NCBI RefSeq assembly: GCF_000613125.1
Contig: NZ_HG964497.1
Coordinates: 26,590 to 88,608, forward strand
DNA: 62,019 nucleotides
Reading direction: 5' to 3'
DNA from: Bacillus sp. EB01
Lineage (GTDB): Bacteria; Bacillota; Bacilli; Bacillales; Cytobacillaceae
The translations under genes and the position numbers were made by a program. The notes under the pieces are model-generated. The model was given only the letters and a program-made list of their open reading frames with translations, had not been told where the DNA came from and did not search any database. This document shows, piece after piece, positions 18,507 to 27,879 of the stretch (positions within the stretch are counted from its first letter, which is position 1; every line of letters starts with the position of its first letter).

Positions 18507-19850
18507 TTAAATTTCCATCCACCCATTGGCAATGACGTTTTTATACCAGGAGAAGCTATTCTTCCGTATTCGTTCGCGTGTATTGAAGTCCACGTAGACA
18601 AGGCCAAATCGTTTTCCATAGCCCTCGGCCCATTCAAAATTGTCCATTAATGACCAGGCCAGATATCCGATAATTGGGATACCCGATTCAATCGCTCTAC
18701 TCACAGCAGTTAAGTGCTGTTGATAATAATGAATTCGATCCTGATCTTCCACTTCTTCATTAACCAGTTCATCAATGCAGCACGCTCCATTTTCCGTGAT
18801 GAAAAGTGGAATAGTGCCATATCGATCCACAAGATAATGAAACACTTTATTTAGGCCGTCTGCATAAATTGGCCAGCCAATATGGGTATGTTGATAATCG
18901 ACCTCAATATTTTCTATATCCAATAAACCGGTATTCTCTTTGTAGCGCGCGATATTGCCTGAATAATAGTTTACGCCTATAAAATCAATCGGCTGATGAA
19001 TAACTTCCATGTCTCCATCGGCAATATGAAGTTCTGCACCTTTTTTCTTAAACCATTCAACCATATATCCGGGATAATGCCCCTTCAGAATAGGATCGAG
19101 AAACCAGTCGATATTAATCCCAATTTCCCGCCTGCACGCTTCCCTATCTTCCGGTCTAGTACTATATGGTTCTCTCCAGGTTGTATTGGTTGCAGTTCCA
19201 ATTTTCCCTTCGATCCCCATTTCTCTAAATATCTGGACTGCCCTGCCATGTGCCAAAACTAGATGGTGGGAAACATCCACTGCTAATTGCAAGTCTTGAA
19301 ACCCTGGAGCATGGACCCCATGATAATTGGATAAAAAGGCGGCACAGAAAGGTTCATTAATCGGTTGCCAAAACTTTACTTTCCCATTAAACTCCTTAAA
19401 AACTGTTTCTGCATATTGACTGAACGCCTCGACAGTATCCCGATTTGCCCAACCGCCAAGATCCTGCAAGGACTGTGGAAGGTCCCAGTGATAAAGGGTC
19501 AGCATCGGTTCAATTCCTTTATCCAACAATTTGTTGATAAGGTTATGGTAGTAGTTCAGTCCTTTAGGATTGAGTTCTCCCTTTCCATTTGGATAAATCC
19601 TCGGCCAGGAAACAGAAAATCGGTACACCTTCGCACCCAAATCGGCTAACAATTCGATATCCTCTTCATACCGATGATAACTGTCACACGCTATATCACC
19701 ATTATCGCCATTCTTCACCTTTCCCGGAGTATGGGAAAAGGTATCCCATATCGATAAGCCTCTCCCATCCTCAAATGCCGCCCCTTCAATCTGATATGCA
19801 GCAGTTGCAGTTCCCCACTTAAAATCCTTTGGGAACGTAATTGTTGGCAT
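18507..19850 (-). CDS. GH1 beta-glycosidase
   Basis: 447 residues, standard length for glycoside hydrolase family 1. Acid/base E166 in WQPINEP and nucleophile E353 in ITENG are both present, with the family N-terminal signature FKWGTATAAYQIEG. No signal peptide and no PTS-type phosphate-binding signature evident to me, so it should cleave unphosphorylated beta-glucosides or similar imported disaccharides in the cytoplasm. ATG at 19850 with GGAGGAG. Part of the long minus-strand operon. Confidence 0.95.
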   Translation of the reverse strand: MPTITFPKDFKWGTATAAYQIEGAAFEDGRGLSIWDTFSHTPGKVKNGDNGDIACDSYHRYEEDIELLADLGAKVYRFSVSWPRIYPNGKGELNPKGLNYYHNLINKLLDKGIEPMLTLYHWDLPQSLQDLGGWANRDTVEAFSQYAETVFKEFNGKVKFWQPINEPFCAAFLSNYHGVHAPGFQDLQLAVDVSHHLVLAHGRAVQIFREMGIEGKIGTATNTTWREPYSTRPEDREACRREIGINIDWFLDPILKGHYPGYMVEWFKKKGAELHIADGDMEVIHQPIDFIGVNYYSGNIARYKENTGLLDIENIEVDYQHTHIGWPIYADGLNKVFHYLVDRYGTIPLFITENGACCIDELVNEEVEDQDRIHYYQQHLTAVSRAIESGIPIIGYLAWSLMDNFEWAEGYGKRFGLVYVDFNTRERIRKNSFSWYKNVIANGWMEI

Positions 19851-19901
19851 AGTCTACTCCTCCTAAAGCTTGGATGAATCCCCTAATCAGAACTCACCGA
19901 T

Positions 19902-21782
19902 TTAAATGATATTTCCCGCTGTGGCAATTCGGTGATAGAAATGATTGCCTAAGGATCCTTCAGGAATACCAAGTGGACCATCATGAATAAGTCTCTTTTC
20001 GTCCAACTCTTCTATCCTGTCAATTTTATCTTCAAGCCATAGTTGGATTCGGTATTGCGCCGTTTCCATACGAGCTATCAGTCCGCCGTAGCGAAGTTCA
20101 AGGATTTCCCAGCCAAATGGCTTATATAAAGAAAACCAAACATCCCGATGCTTATGGTGAAGAATTTTCATCTGTGAAGTCAGCTCTTTAACCTCTGCTA
20201 AAAGTGACTCCATGGTTTCTTTGTCCTTCTGGTCATAGGCAGCCTTTAATTGAATGCCGATTTCCGCCTTTACACTTAACACCTTTGCCAATTGCCCATA
20301 GAACTCAAATAAAAGTGATGCATGAGGGTTTCTTTCCTTGGCAGCCTGTAACTTAGGGACAATGCTCCGATAATGCTCGTTCATCCCAAGACCCCGGATA
20401 TTTTCATCAAATAGTCCGATTAGGACATCCTGCCACAACAAAAACTTTGAGGCATTCGATGACTTTAAATTATTTTCCATAACACCAGGCGTTTCATCCA
20501 ATAGGTTTAGCACAAGAAAATCATCTAAGTGGTTGTTAGTACAAAAACGGAAACGCTCTGCCAAATCGTCTTTAGTAACTGTTTTGTGATAGGTATGCTC
20601 TGCAAATAGCTGCATCACTGGTTCGGCGGTTATAAGTGGGGTTTCTGCTCCGTTGTCACCCCATAATGTTGTAAAGACTTCTTGAAGCCCCTCTTTTTTA
20701 CAAGCTGCAAGTGCGGCTTCTGTTGTTGTAAAGGCTCTTCCATAATTCGGTGATATACCATTCCACGTCCATGCTCCGCCTGCAAAAACAGTATCTGTTC
20801 CTAACTCTTTATGCTTCTGGATATATCCGCGATAAAAATCTTCATTCTCATGGTAATAGTCCCAATAAACAAGCTGAACATTTTCGGGAATAGACTCAAT
20901 TGCTTCCTTTGGAATATGGACATCTTCATCGTAGTATTCACCAAATTTGGAGCCTAAGCGAAAATACATATCACTCCAGATCATTGGTTTTAGCCCATGG
21001 CGCTCAGTGATCTGAACCACTTGATTTAGATGTTTATTCATAATTTCGAATCGGTTTTCGTATCCATTCAAATCCAAATATCGGCCCAGCCCTAGTTGAA
21101 ATGCTTCATCCATGCCTATATGTATCCGGCTTGTTCTAAATGGTTTTGAAGCGGCCCTAATCAAGCTTTCAATTAATTCATAGGTCTTCTGTTCACCAAC
21201 CAATAAAATATCGGCTGTGTCTCTTATTTCCGCGGCATAGCCCCATTTTAAAGCCATTGCTAAATGACCAAGTGTTTGGATGCATGGAATCATTTCAATT
21301 CCTAACGTATCCGCATAGTCATCACAAATTTTCAGTTCACTTTCTGTATACCTTCCACGCATATAACCAAAGTATGGATAGTCAGGAACCTCATAAGTAT
21401 CTTCTGTATAAAGCATCACCACATTTAATCCCATAACCGCCATCTTATTGAGAAGTACTTTAATTTCATCTACCTTTAAAACTGCATTCCTCGAGGCATC
21501 GAGCATAACACCGCTAGTTTGAAATTGAGGTTGTTCAGTAAGTTCAAATTCTCCGGTCTTGTTATAGTGTTCCAGCCATAACCCAATAGCCCGGTAAAAG
21601 TGAATTTTTTCCTGGAAATAGATTTCTCCCTTTCCGTTTTTATTGATTACCTGAATAGGGCCGACCCTTTGTGTGACAGTAATTGGGTAACCATCAGAAT
21701 GTAAATGGAGGTTCAATTGATCCGATAGCAGCTCTAATCCTGCTAAAATTGAATTTGTATCTCCGGTGATATTGATTTGCAT
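19902..21782 (-). CDS. GH20-like beta-N-acetylhexosaminidase, cytoplasmic
   Basis: 626 residues. The TIM-barrel part has the GH20 catalytic pair D225-E226 in HIGMDEAFQLG and the preceding substrate strand MLYTEDTYE. In front lies the small N-terminal domain common in the family. The C-terminal about 200 residues are helical and charged. No signal peptide, so it would act on imported oligosaccharides ending in GlcNAc or GalNAc. Context fits: NagA follows upstream in the operon. ATG at 21782 after GAGGT. Confidence 0.87.
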   Translation of the reverse strand: MQINITGDTNSILAGLELLSDQLNLHLHSDGYPITVTQRVGPIQVINKNGKGEIYFQEKIHFYRAIGLWLEHYNKTGEFELTEQPQFQTSGVMLDASRNAVLKVDEIKVLLNKMAVMGLNVVMLYTEDTYEVPDYPYFGYMRGRYTESELKICDDYADTLGIEMIPCIQTLGHLAMALKWGYAAEIRDTADILLVGEQKTYELIESLIRAASKPFRTSRIHIGMDEAFQLGLGRYLDLNGYENRFEIMNKHLNQVVQITERHGLKPMIWSDMYFRLGSKFGEYYDEDVHIPKEAIESIPENVQLVYWDYYHENEDFYRGYIQKHKELGTDTVFAGGAWTWNGISPNYGRAFTTTEAALAACKKEGLQEVFTTLWGDNGAETPLITAEPVMQLFAEHTYHKTVTKDDLAERFRFCTNNHLDDFLVLNLLDETPGVMENNLKSSNASKFLLWQDVLIGLFDENIRGLGMNEHYRSIVPKLQAAKERNPHASLLFEFYGQLAKVLSVKAEIGIQLKAAYDQKDKETMESLLAEVKELTSQMKILHHKHRDVWFSLYKPFGWEILELRYGGLIARMETAQYRIQLWLEDKIDRIEELDEKRLIHDGPLGIPEGSLGNHFYHRIATAGNII

Positions 21783-21903
21783 ACTGGATACCTCGTTTCA
21801 TTTGTAATAGAAACAGCATTTCTAAGAGATTTATATAGGACCATGTAAAATCTGCATATTTATACTTTTAAATTTCCGTCCCAGCTACCCGCATTTCCGT
21901 TTT

Positions 21904-23076
21904 TTAAAAAGCGCCTTGAATGAATGGGGTTACAAATTCTCCTGACAAAATGGTGTTTTCCACTTCTAAATCTTTGGATAAAAGTACAAGATCTGCATCA
22001 TATCCATCAGCAATGCGGCCTTTTTTATTACTGACACCACAAACTTCAGCTGGATTGAAGGTCGCCATATAAACTGCATTTTCCAGTGATACACCGCATT
22101 TTTGGACTGTAAATTGAACTGCCTTATTTAAAGTCAGTGAACTGCCGGCAATACTTCCATTCTCCAACTCTACTTTTCCGTCTTTTTTATATACCGTTTT
22201 CCCGCCAATATGATGGCAGCCGTCGGGGAGAAGATTAGTCCCGGTACAGTCGGATACGAGGGTGATTTTATCGGCACCCTTCAATTTGTACAGTAATTCA
22301 ATCATTCTTTGATGAACATGAAACCCATCGGCAATGAGCTCACAATGCAAATCATCTAAATAAAGGGCTGCGAAGGCTGCTCTTAAATCCCTGTGAGATA
22401 ACCCGGCCATGGCATTAAAACAATGGGTCACCCTCGATAGGCCATACTCGATTGACTCTTGTATCTCTTCATAAGAAGCATCCGTATGCCCTGCTGAAAC
22501 TGACACTTTTTGTTCATGCATCATCTGAATAACTTCATTACTGTTTGGAAGCTCAGGTGCCAAAGTTATGACTCGCATCAACTCTCCAGCGTAACCGAGT
22601 ATTGATTCTACATCCTTGATAACCGGAGCCTTAATATGTTCCGCCTTTTGGGCGCCTTTGAATTTCTGGTTAATCCAGGGACCTTCCAAATGAACTCCTA
22701 AAAGCTGAGCCCCGTCCCGTTTTTCTTCAGCAACCTGTTTACTCAATAAAAGGAAGGTTTTTATATCATCAAAAGAGGCTGCTCTTGATGTTGACAAAAA
22801 ACTTGTCACCCCAAAGAATGGAAGCCCATCCTGAATCCGATAAAAACTTTCCTTTGTGCCATCCATAAAATCGCAGCCGTTAAGGCCGTGGATATGTGTA
22901 TCAATAAAACCCGGACATATCCACCCTTCCACCTTATAACAGGGCAAATCATCCCTTACATTTTCAAATTTCCCTGCATAAATGATTCTTCCATCTTTAA
23001 TTTCTATGAGCATGTTTTCAACAATTTTTTTGTCGGTAACTACATTTCCATTTAGGTAAAAATGGTCTCGGCTCAT
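21904..23076 (-). CDS. nagA: N-acetylglucosamine-6-phosphate deacetylase
   Basis: 390 residues of the amidohydrolase superfamily. Metal and catalytic motifs: DTHIHGLNGCDFMDG, the acid site HLEGPW, metal-ligand histidines in SAGHTDAS and VTHCFNAM, and the catalytic Asp in LVSDCTG. Converts GlcNAc-6-P to GlcN-6-P and acetate in the cytoplasm. No nagB or GlcNAc kinase is nearby, so either these lie elsewhere or the enzyme works on another N-acetyl sugar. The ribosome binding site before ATG 23076 is weak and distant. Confidence 0.93.
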   Translation of the reverse strand: MSRDHFYLNGNVVTDKKIVENMLIEIKDGRIIYAGKFENVRDDLPCYKVEGWICPGFIDTHIHGLNGCDFMDGTKESFYRIQDGLPFFGVTSFLSTSRAASFDDIKTFLLLSKQVAEEKRDGAQLLGVHLEGPWINQKFKGAQKAEHIKAPVIKDVESILGYAGELMRVITLAPELPNSNEVIQMMHEQKVSVSAGHTDASYEEIQESIEYGLSRVTHCFNAMAGLSHRDLRAAFAALYLDDLHCELIADGFHVHQRMIELLYKLKGADKITLVSDCTGTNLLPDGCHHIGGKTVYKKDGKVELENGSIAGSSLTLNKAVQFTVQKCGVSLENAVYMATFNPAEVCGVSNKKGRIADGYDADLVLLSKDLEVENTILSGEFVTPFIQGAF

Positions 23077-23115
23077 AGCGACTTCAAAACCCTTCCAAGT
23101 TTATTGCTGATAAGA

Positions 23116-24120
23116 TTATTTATAGTGAATCAGTTTTGTAAGAGTTGTAGATTCCTTCTCAAACAATTTTTCAAATTCTTGTGGCGCATCTTCAAATTCC
23201 ACGGTTTCTGTTATAAAGGGACTAACATCAATTCTTTTTTCTGCAATCAGCCGGATATATTCCGCGACATTCCTGCCTTCGGTCCAGCGGACATATTCAT
23301 AGGGATAATCAATCGCTTCTTTTTCATAAACACTGTCATATCGTCCTGGCCCGCCTGCCCGCGAGATACGCAATTCTGCTTCCTTAGCAAACATTAAATC
23401 TCTTGGGAAATCCGGTTCAATATCCCCAACAATTACCGCCTTTCCTTTCGTGCGGATCCACTTCAAACACTGTTGAGTAAGTGGGGAGCGTTTCCCGCCT
23501 GTGCATAAAAGAACAGCATCAGCCCCATGGGAGTTCGTTTCGTTGCGAATAGCTTCCTCCATTTCTTCAACTGATGAAAAAGACTTGAAGTTTTCCTCCT
23601 TCAACATGTCAACTCTGCTTTTACTCAGATCATAGGCGATAACATTATAAGCGGCAGCATTTGCGATTTTCGCAATTAATTGTCCTAACACGCCTAATCC
23701 TACGATTACCACTGTTTCCCCAAATTGCAGGTTTGCGATGCGGAGCGCATGAATGGCTATCGCACCAAGCCCTCCAAGAGCCGCTTCCTTTGGATCGACT
23801 GATTCGGGAATCTTGGCATACAACGTTTTTGGAACAAGCAAATATTCGTCGTGATGGACATATGGGGCACCATAACAAGCTACCAAATCACCTATTTTCA
23901 CATCAGTGATTTCACTTCCGCATCCTACTACTTCCCCCATCGCACTATATCCCAAATGAACTTGCTTATTTTCACTGTTAGCAAGGATAGTCAGCTCGGT
24001 TCCTGGTGAAATAACTGAATACTTTGTTTTGACTAATACATAGGATGGTTTTCCATCTAAAGATGGAATTTCATCGTTAATGATTTCGACCTTCTTGTTA
24101 TGTGCCACAATTCTTCTCAT
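23116..24120 (-). CDS. Zinc-type alcohol/polyol dehydrogenase, MDR family
   Basis: 334 residues, medium-chain dehydrogenase/reductase fold. The cofactor loop is VIVGLGVLGQL with an acidic residue after the second strand (AYDLSKS), which favours NAD. The catalytic-zinc region is unusual: the early cysteine and GHE motif of classical enzymes are replaced by SPGTELTI and LGYSAMGEVVG, as in the bi-domain oxidoreductases of sugar and threonine-dehydrogenase-like type. The structural-zinc cysteines are not evident. Likely oxidises a sugar intermediate. ATG at 24120 after AAGGA. Confidence 0.85.
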   Translation of the reverse strand: MRRIVAHNKKVEIINDEIPSLDGKPSYVLVKTKYSVISPGTELTILANSENKQVHLGYSAMGEVVGCGSEITDVKIGDLVACYGAPYVHHDEYLLVPKTLYAKIPESVDPKEAALGGLGAIAIHALRIANLQFGETVVIVGLGVLGQLIAKIANAAAYNVIAYDLSKSRVDMLKEENFKSFSSVEEMEEAIRNETNSHGADAVLLCTGGKRSPLTQQCLKWIRTKGKAVIVGDIEPDFPRDLMFAKEAELRISRAGGPGRYDSVYEKEAIDYPYEYVRWTEGRNVAEYIRLIAEKRIDVSPFITETVEFEDAPQEFEKLFEKESTTLTKLIHYK

Positions 24121-24138
24121 CGATAATCCTTCTTTCTA

Positions 24139-25194
24139 TTAATTAGCAAACCATTTGGCTAAATTGGCTTTTACAAATTCATCATCATGTAAGTGTGGGT
24201 AGCTGGCATATACACGGTCCAACTCATCTGCCTGCCCCGGGCTTAATCTTTCACGGTCAAGCAGGCACCAATTGCCCTTGAGCAATCCTTGTCTTGTTAA
24301 AATCTCATTGATTCCTGCAATGCTCCCTTTAAAAGAGTTGCGGGAATCAAAGATAGCCGCATTTGCATCCGTAATCTGCTGGCCAAGAGTCAGGAGCTCG
24401 CTAGGAATCGCCTTTTGTTTTCGCAGTATTTTTATTTCTTCAAAGGTGTCAACGACTGTTTTTGTCCAAACTGACCAATGTCCCAGAAGTCCGCCAACAA
24501 TCCGCTTCTCGACTTTTTTATCACCAACTGTAATTTCAAAGGTTGATATTAAATCGTTGATGATGTTATCATCATTGCCTGTGTATAAAGCAATTTCCTC
24601 ATTTCTAGGGGAATGGCAAACAGCACGGACAACATCAATCGAACAGTACCTGTCAAAAGGGGCAATTTTGATGGCATATACATTTGGAATCGAGGCGAAC
24701 CGCAGCCAAAAATCGTAAGAGAAAATTCTCCCGCCTACTGCCGGCTGCAAGTAAAAACCAAAGACCGGAATGATTTCCGCTACCTTTTCGGCCCGTTCGA
24801 TAAGCTCATCCTCAGACAGATGATGTAAACCGCCCATACTTAGTAAGCCTAAATCATACCCAATGCCTTTGCTGAATGTTGCTTCCTTGATTGCTTGTTC
24901 TGTTGGTCCGCAAATCCCTGCCACTTTAATAAAATCATCGGGGACGCCGGCGCGCTTTGTTTCTTCAATTGCCAATGAAAGTACCTTTTCATAAAGATTA
25001 AATTCGGGATCCCTGATTTCAAATTGAGTGGTATGGACTCCTACAGCAATTCCACCTACTCCGGCATCAATATAATAACGGGTTAGTGCCCGCTGGCCAG
25101 ATTCATCAAGCTGCCTCTCTTCCGTTAATGCAAGTGGATGTGCCGGAATCACGGTACCCGCGTAAAGCCTTTCCTTAACAGCCTCCTTCAGCAT
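24139..25194 (-). CDS. DapA-family aldolase/lyase
   Basis: 351 residues of the dihydrodipicolinate synthase / N-acetylneuraminate lyase family. The Schiff-base lysine is probably in YAIKIAPFDR, and the tyrosine is in FGFYLQPAVGGR. Length exceeds true DapA (about 290) by a C-terminal tail, and context is catabolic, so a keto-acid-sugar aldolase is more likely than lysine synthesis. Stop-start overlap (TAATG) with the upstream epimerase gene couples the two. The substrate could be a 2-keto-3-deoxy or keto sugar; not resolved. Confidence 0.87.
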   Translation of the reverse strand: MLKEAVKERLYAGTVIPAHPLALTEERQLDESGQRALTRYYIDAGVGGIAVGVHTTQFEIRDPEFNLYEKVLSLAIEETKRAGVPDDFIKVAGICGPTEQAIKEATFSKGIGYDLGLLSMGGLHHLSEDELIERAEKVAEIIPVFGFYLQPAVGGRIFSYDFWLRFASIPNVYAIKIAPFDRYCSIDVVRAVCHSPRNEEIALYTGNDDNIINDLISTFEITVGDKKVEKRIVGGLLGHWSVWTKTVVDTFEEIKILRKQKAIPSELLTLGQQITDANAAIFDSRNSFKGSIAGINEILTRQGLLKGNWCLLDRERLSPGQADELDRVYASYPHLHDDEFVKANLAKWFAN

Positions 25195-26210
25195 TAAAAG
25201 ACACCTTCTCTTTCCTGGAAGTGCGTAGGCTTATTAATTGTATGGCCATCGCTAACCACCCAGTCAGCAATCAAATCGATCATTTGCTCAACTGTTACTC
25301 TTGGATAACCAAATAATTTATGCGCATGGGAAGCATTATTTAACAATGCAGTAGGACTCTCCGTATTCACAAACCTCGGTTCCTTCTTCATCCTCTTTCC
25401 AAATTCTTTAGCAACCCATCTTATTGATAATGTTTCAGGCCCTGTTACATTTAATAGTTTAGGAGGATAACTCGCATGCAATAAGGAACGGATCGCATAT
25501 TCATTGGCGTCACCCTGCCAAATGACATTGGCATTCCCCATCGTCAAATCAATCTCTTTTCCTTCCTGTACTTGTTTTGCAATCTCCAGCAAAACTCCAT
25601 AACGCAAGTCAATTGCATAATTCAGCCTAAAAAGCACCATTGGTGTTTGGTGTTTATGAGAAAAATAAGTCAATACGCGCTCCCTACCAAGGCATGATTG
25701 GGCATATTCACCGACAGGGTTTGGAATAACATCCTCCGTACAGCTATTACTTAAAACAGAAGTTAAAGGGTAGACATTACCTGTTGAAAAAGCAACAATC
25801 CGTGAGTCTTTGAACTTTTCTGCTAAGCGGCCTGGAATATAGGCATTCATTGCCCATGTATAATGCTCGTTGCCAACGGTTCCGAACTTATTTCCTGCCA
25901 TATAAATAATATTTTTTACGTCCGGAAGGCCATCGAGGTCTTCTTCATTCAAAAGATCCGCCTGAATTGTTTCAATCCCGGATGCCTCTAACTCCTCTTT
26001 CAAACCGTGTTCGGAAAATCTTGCTACTCCTATCACACGTTTTCGGACACCAGCCAGATCCACCGCTCTTTTTGTCATTTTCGCCAATGTAGGACCCATT
26101 TTCCCACTGACGCCCACTATCATGATATCTCCATCCAACTGCTGTATATCCTGAACTAAATCCTCGCTGGGTGATGACATAAACTCTTCTAATTCTGCAA
26201 TCGTTTTCAT
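25194..26210 (-). CDS. NAD-dependent epimerase/dehydratase
   Basis: 338 residues, extended short-chain dehydrogenase fold with cofactor loop IVGVSGKMGPTLA. The usual YxxxK is replaced by EYAQSCLGRE, i.e. Y and no clear lysine four later, so catalysis may be altered. First gene of the long minus-strand operon that runs at least to 16483. The region before it holds a promoter with the shared operator. Role: isomerisation, reduction or dehydration of a sugar derivative; substrate unknown. Confidence 0.82.
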   Translation of the reverse strand: MKTIAELEEFMSSPSEDLVQDIQQLDGDIMIVGVSGKMGPTLAKMTKRAVDLAGVRKRVIGVARFSEHGLKEELEASGIETIQADLLNEEDLDGLPDVKNIIYMAGNKFGTVGNEHYTWAMNAYIPGRLAEKFKDSRIVAFSTGNVYPLTSVLSNSCTEDVIPNPVGEYAQSCLGRERVLTYFSHKHQTPMVLFRLNYAIDLRYGVLLEIAKQVQEGKEIDLTMGNANVIWQGDANEYAIRSLLHASYPPKLLNVTGPETLSIRWVAKEFGKRMKKEPRFVNTESPTALLNNASHAHKLFGYPRVTVEQMIDLIADWVVSDGHTINKPTHFQEREGVF

Positions 26211-26276
26211 TTATACCCTCCTTAGAGTTATTCACTTTACATTGTTTCGTATTAAAAATTTTTAATTTTCAACTTT

Positions 26277-26324
26277 ATTTTAGTATTGGCATTTTTAAAA
26301 GACAAGTCACTTAAAGGTCTTTAA
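26277..26324 (-). promoter_or_regulatory. Promoter and operator A of the glycan operon
   Basis: Minus strand: TTGTCT (26300-26305), 17 bp, TAAAAT (26277-26282). The -35 box is part of the operator TTAAAGAC-CTTTAAGT-GACTTGTC (26301-26324), shared with three other upstream regions here. Position over the -35 suits a repressor. Drives the epimerase-to-Gfo/Idh operon. Confidence 0.72.
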
Positions 26325-26356
26325 TACCGATCCTCTATATAACACCAAATTTCCCT

Positions 26357-26428
26357 TTGACAATTCAGACAACTCTCCTTAATCTAAAAGTAAGATTAAT
26401 TAAAGACATTTCTTTAATGTGTCTTTTT
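26357..26428 (+). promoter_or_regulatory. Promoter and partial operator B of the regulator gene
   Basis: TTGACA (26357-26362), 17 bp, TAATCT (26380-26385). Just downstream, about where transcripts would begin, lies TTAAAGAC-N13-GTCTTT (26400-26426), which keeps the left half and the outer GTC of the shared operator but not the inner GACTT. This position would allow autoregulation. Confidence 0.6.
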
Positions 26429-26441
26429 AGGAGATGAACAT

Positions 26442-27824
26442 ATGAAAATGAATCAATTGTCAGGCCATCCCATTGAGATTACGATTGGCATAATCAGCCC
26501 TAAAGCGCTTGAAAACGAAATAATGAAAGCGCTTGAATCATTTCCGAACTTGCGGCCTGTATTTATTAATGCAACGCCCTCTACCATTCATTCGATAATT
26601 TCGTCTGAATTGTTTCATCAACTGGAAGTAATTTTGTTTATTGAATTTCAAACCTACTTAAAGGCCAAACATCTTTTCGATTTCCAAATACCGGTGCATT
26701 ATGTTCCTCTAATGGGGACCGGGCTTTTCCGATCATTATTTATAATCAAAAACCAGTATGACTTTTCCTATTTCTCTATCGACACGGTTGAAGAAAAATA
26801 CATTCACCAGGTTCTTTATGACTTAGGTGAAAACAATAATAAATTTACATCCTTTCCCCAATACGATCACTCCAGTTCCATTCAATCAATTGTTGACTTT
26901 CACCAGAACAATTATCAAGCACTCGGCACAATCGCGATTACCGGAATTCAGGAGGTCTCAATGAAATTATCGGAAATGGAGATTCCAAATGAATGGGTTA
27001 CGCCAACGTATCAGGATTTAATCGTTTCTCTAGAACGTGCATTACTTGCGACTGAAGCTAGGAAAAATAAAGAGTCGCAAATTGTTTTCGGGATTATCGA
27101 CATCGATAAATTTAAGAAAGCAACTGAAAAATACACGACAGAACATGAAGTACAAATGTTCAAATTAAAGTTCCAGCAGATGATGCTGAACTATACTAAA
27201 CTGCTTGATGGGCATCTAATTAATTCCGGCGGAGAAGAATTTTCATTTATAACAACACGCGGTATTTTTGAAAGAGAAACACGCGGTTATAAATTTATTC
27301 CTTTACTTAATTCCGCTAAAAGCGAGCACGGTGTAACAATTAGCATCGGTGTTGGCTTTGGCCGCTCAGCAGCTGAGGCAGGCAGCCACGCAAGGCTGGC
27401 ACTTCGCCAATCAAAAGAGTTAGGAGGAAATGTTTGTTACATTGTCCGTGAAGACCAAAGTGTGGTTGGTCCGGTTGACATCATTACGGATACTCAATAT
27501 GAAAAGTATGATTTATCAATTACAGATGCTGACCTACTGGAAAAGGCCGAAAAGGCTGGAATGTCTGCTGCTTATATGACGAAATTGATGGCGAGAGTCG
27601 CCCGCCATAAAAAGTATGATTATACAGCCCAGGAACTCGCTTCAACATTGGATATAACAACGAGAAGCGCCCATCGGATCCTTTTAAAATGGATGGATGC
27701 AAATTTGGTGGATATTGTGGGGGAAGAAAAAATTACCTATAAAGGAAGGCCAAGACGGATATACAGGCTAAGTTTTATCCTCGGTGAAAACGTTCCGGAT
27801 GAAGCTGCCTATCCTTTAAACTAG
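26442..27824 (+). CDS. GGDEF-like / winged-helix transcriptional regulator
   Basis: 460 residues, cytoplasmic, in three parts. Residues 1-190: an alpha/beta sensor-like domain starting ITIGIISPKALEN. Residues about 210-335: a GGDEF-type palm domain with FGIIDIDKFKKA, the loop SGGEEF (262-267) instead of GGDEF, and GVGFGRSAAEA...ELGGN. Residues about 390-445: winged helix (TAQELASTLDITTRSAH then a basic wing KGRPRRIYRL). The palm retains much of the nucleotide-binding shape, so it may sense or make a nucleotide. Divergent from the glycan operon, with operator sites on both sides of its promoter, so it is the likely local regulator. Confidence 0.8.
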   Translation: MKMNQLSGHPIEITIGIISPKALENEIMKALESFPNLRPVFINATPSTIHSIISSELFHQLEVILFIEFQTYLKAKHLFDFQIPVHYVPLMGTGLFRSLFIIKNQYDFSYFSIDTVEEKYIHQVLYDLGENNNKFTSFPQYDHSSSIQSIVDFHQNNYQALGTIAITGIQEVSMKLSEMEIPNEWVTPTYQDLIVSLERALLATEARKNKESQIVFGIIDIDKFKKATEKYTTEHEVQMFKLKFQQMMLNYTKLLDGHLINSGGEEFSFITTRGIFERETRGYKFIPLLNSAKSEHGVTISIGVGFGRSAAEAGSHARLALRQSKELGGNVCYIVREDQSVVGPVDIITDTQYEKYDLSITDADLLEKAEKAGMSAAYMTKLMARVARHKKYDYTAQELASTLDITTRSAHRILLKWMDANLVDIVGEEKITYKGRPRRIYRLSFILGENVPDEAAYPLN

Positions 27825-27836
27825 AATGGTCGAAAC

Positions 27837-27870
27837 GGCGGGAAAAGGTGCTTCCCGCTGTTTCTTTTTC
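27837..27870. terminator. Terminator between convergent genes
   Basis: Stem GCGGGAA / TTCCCGC with a short loop followed by TGTTTCTTTTTC. It lies 13 bp after the regulator gene and 10 bp beyond the stop codon of the convergent Gfo/Idh gene. Confidence 0.8.
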
Positions 27871-27879
27871 CTCTCCCCC

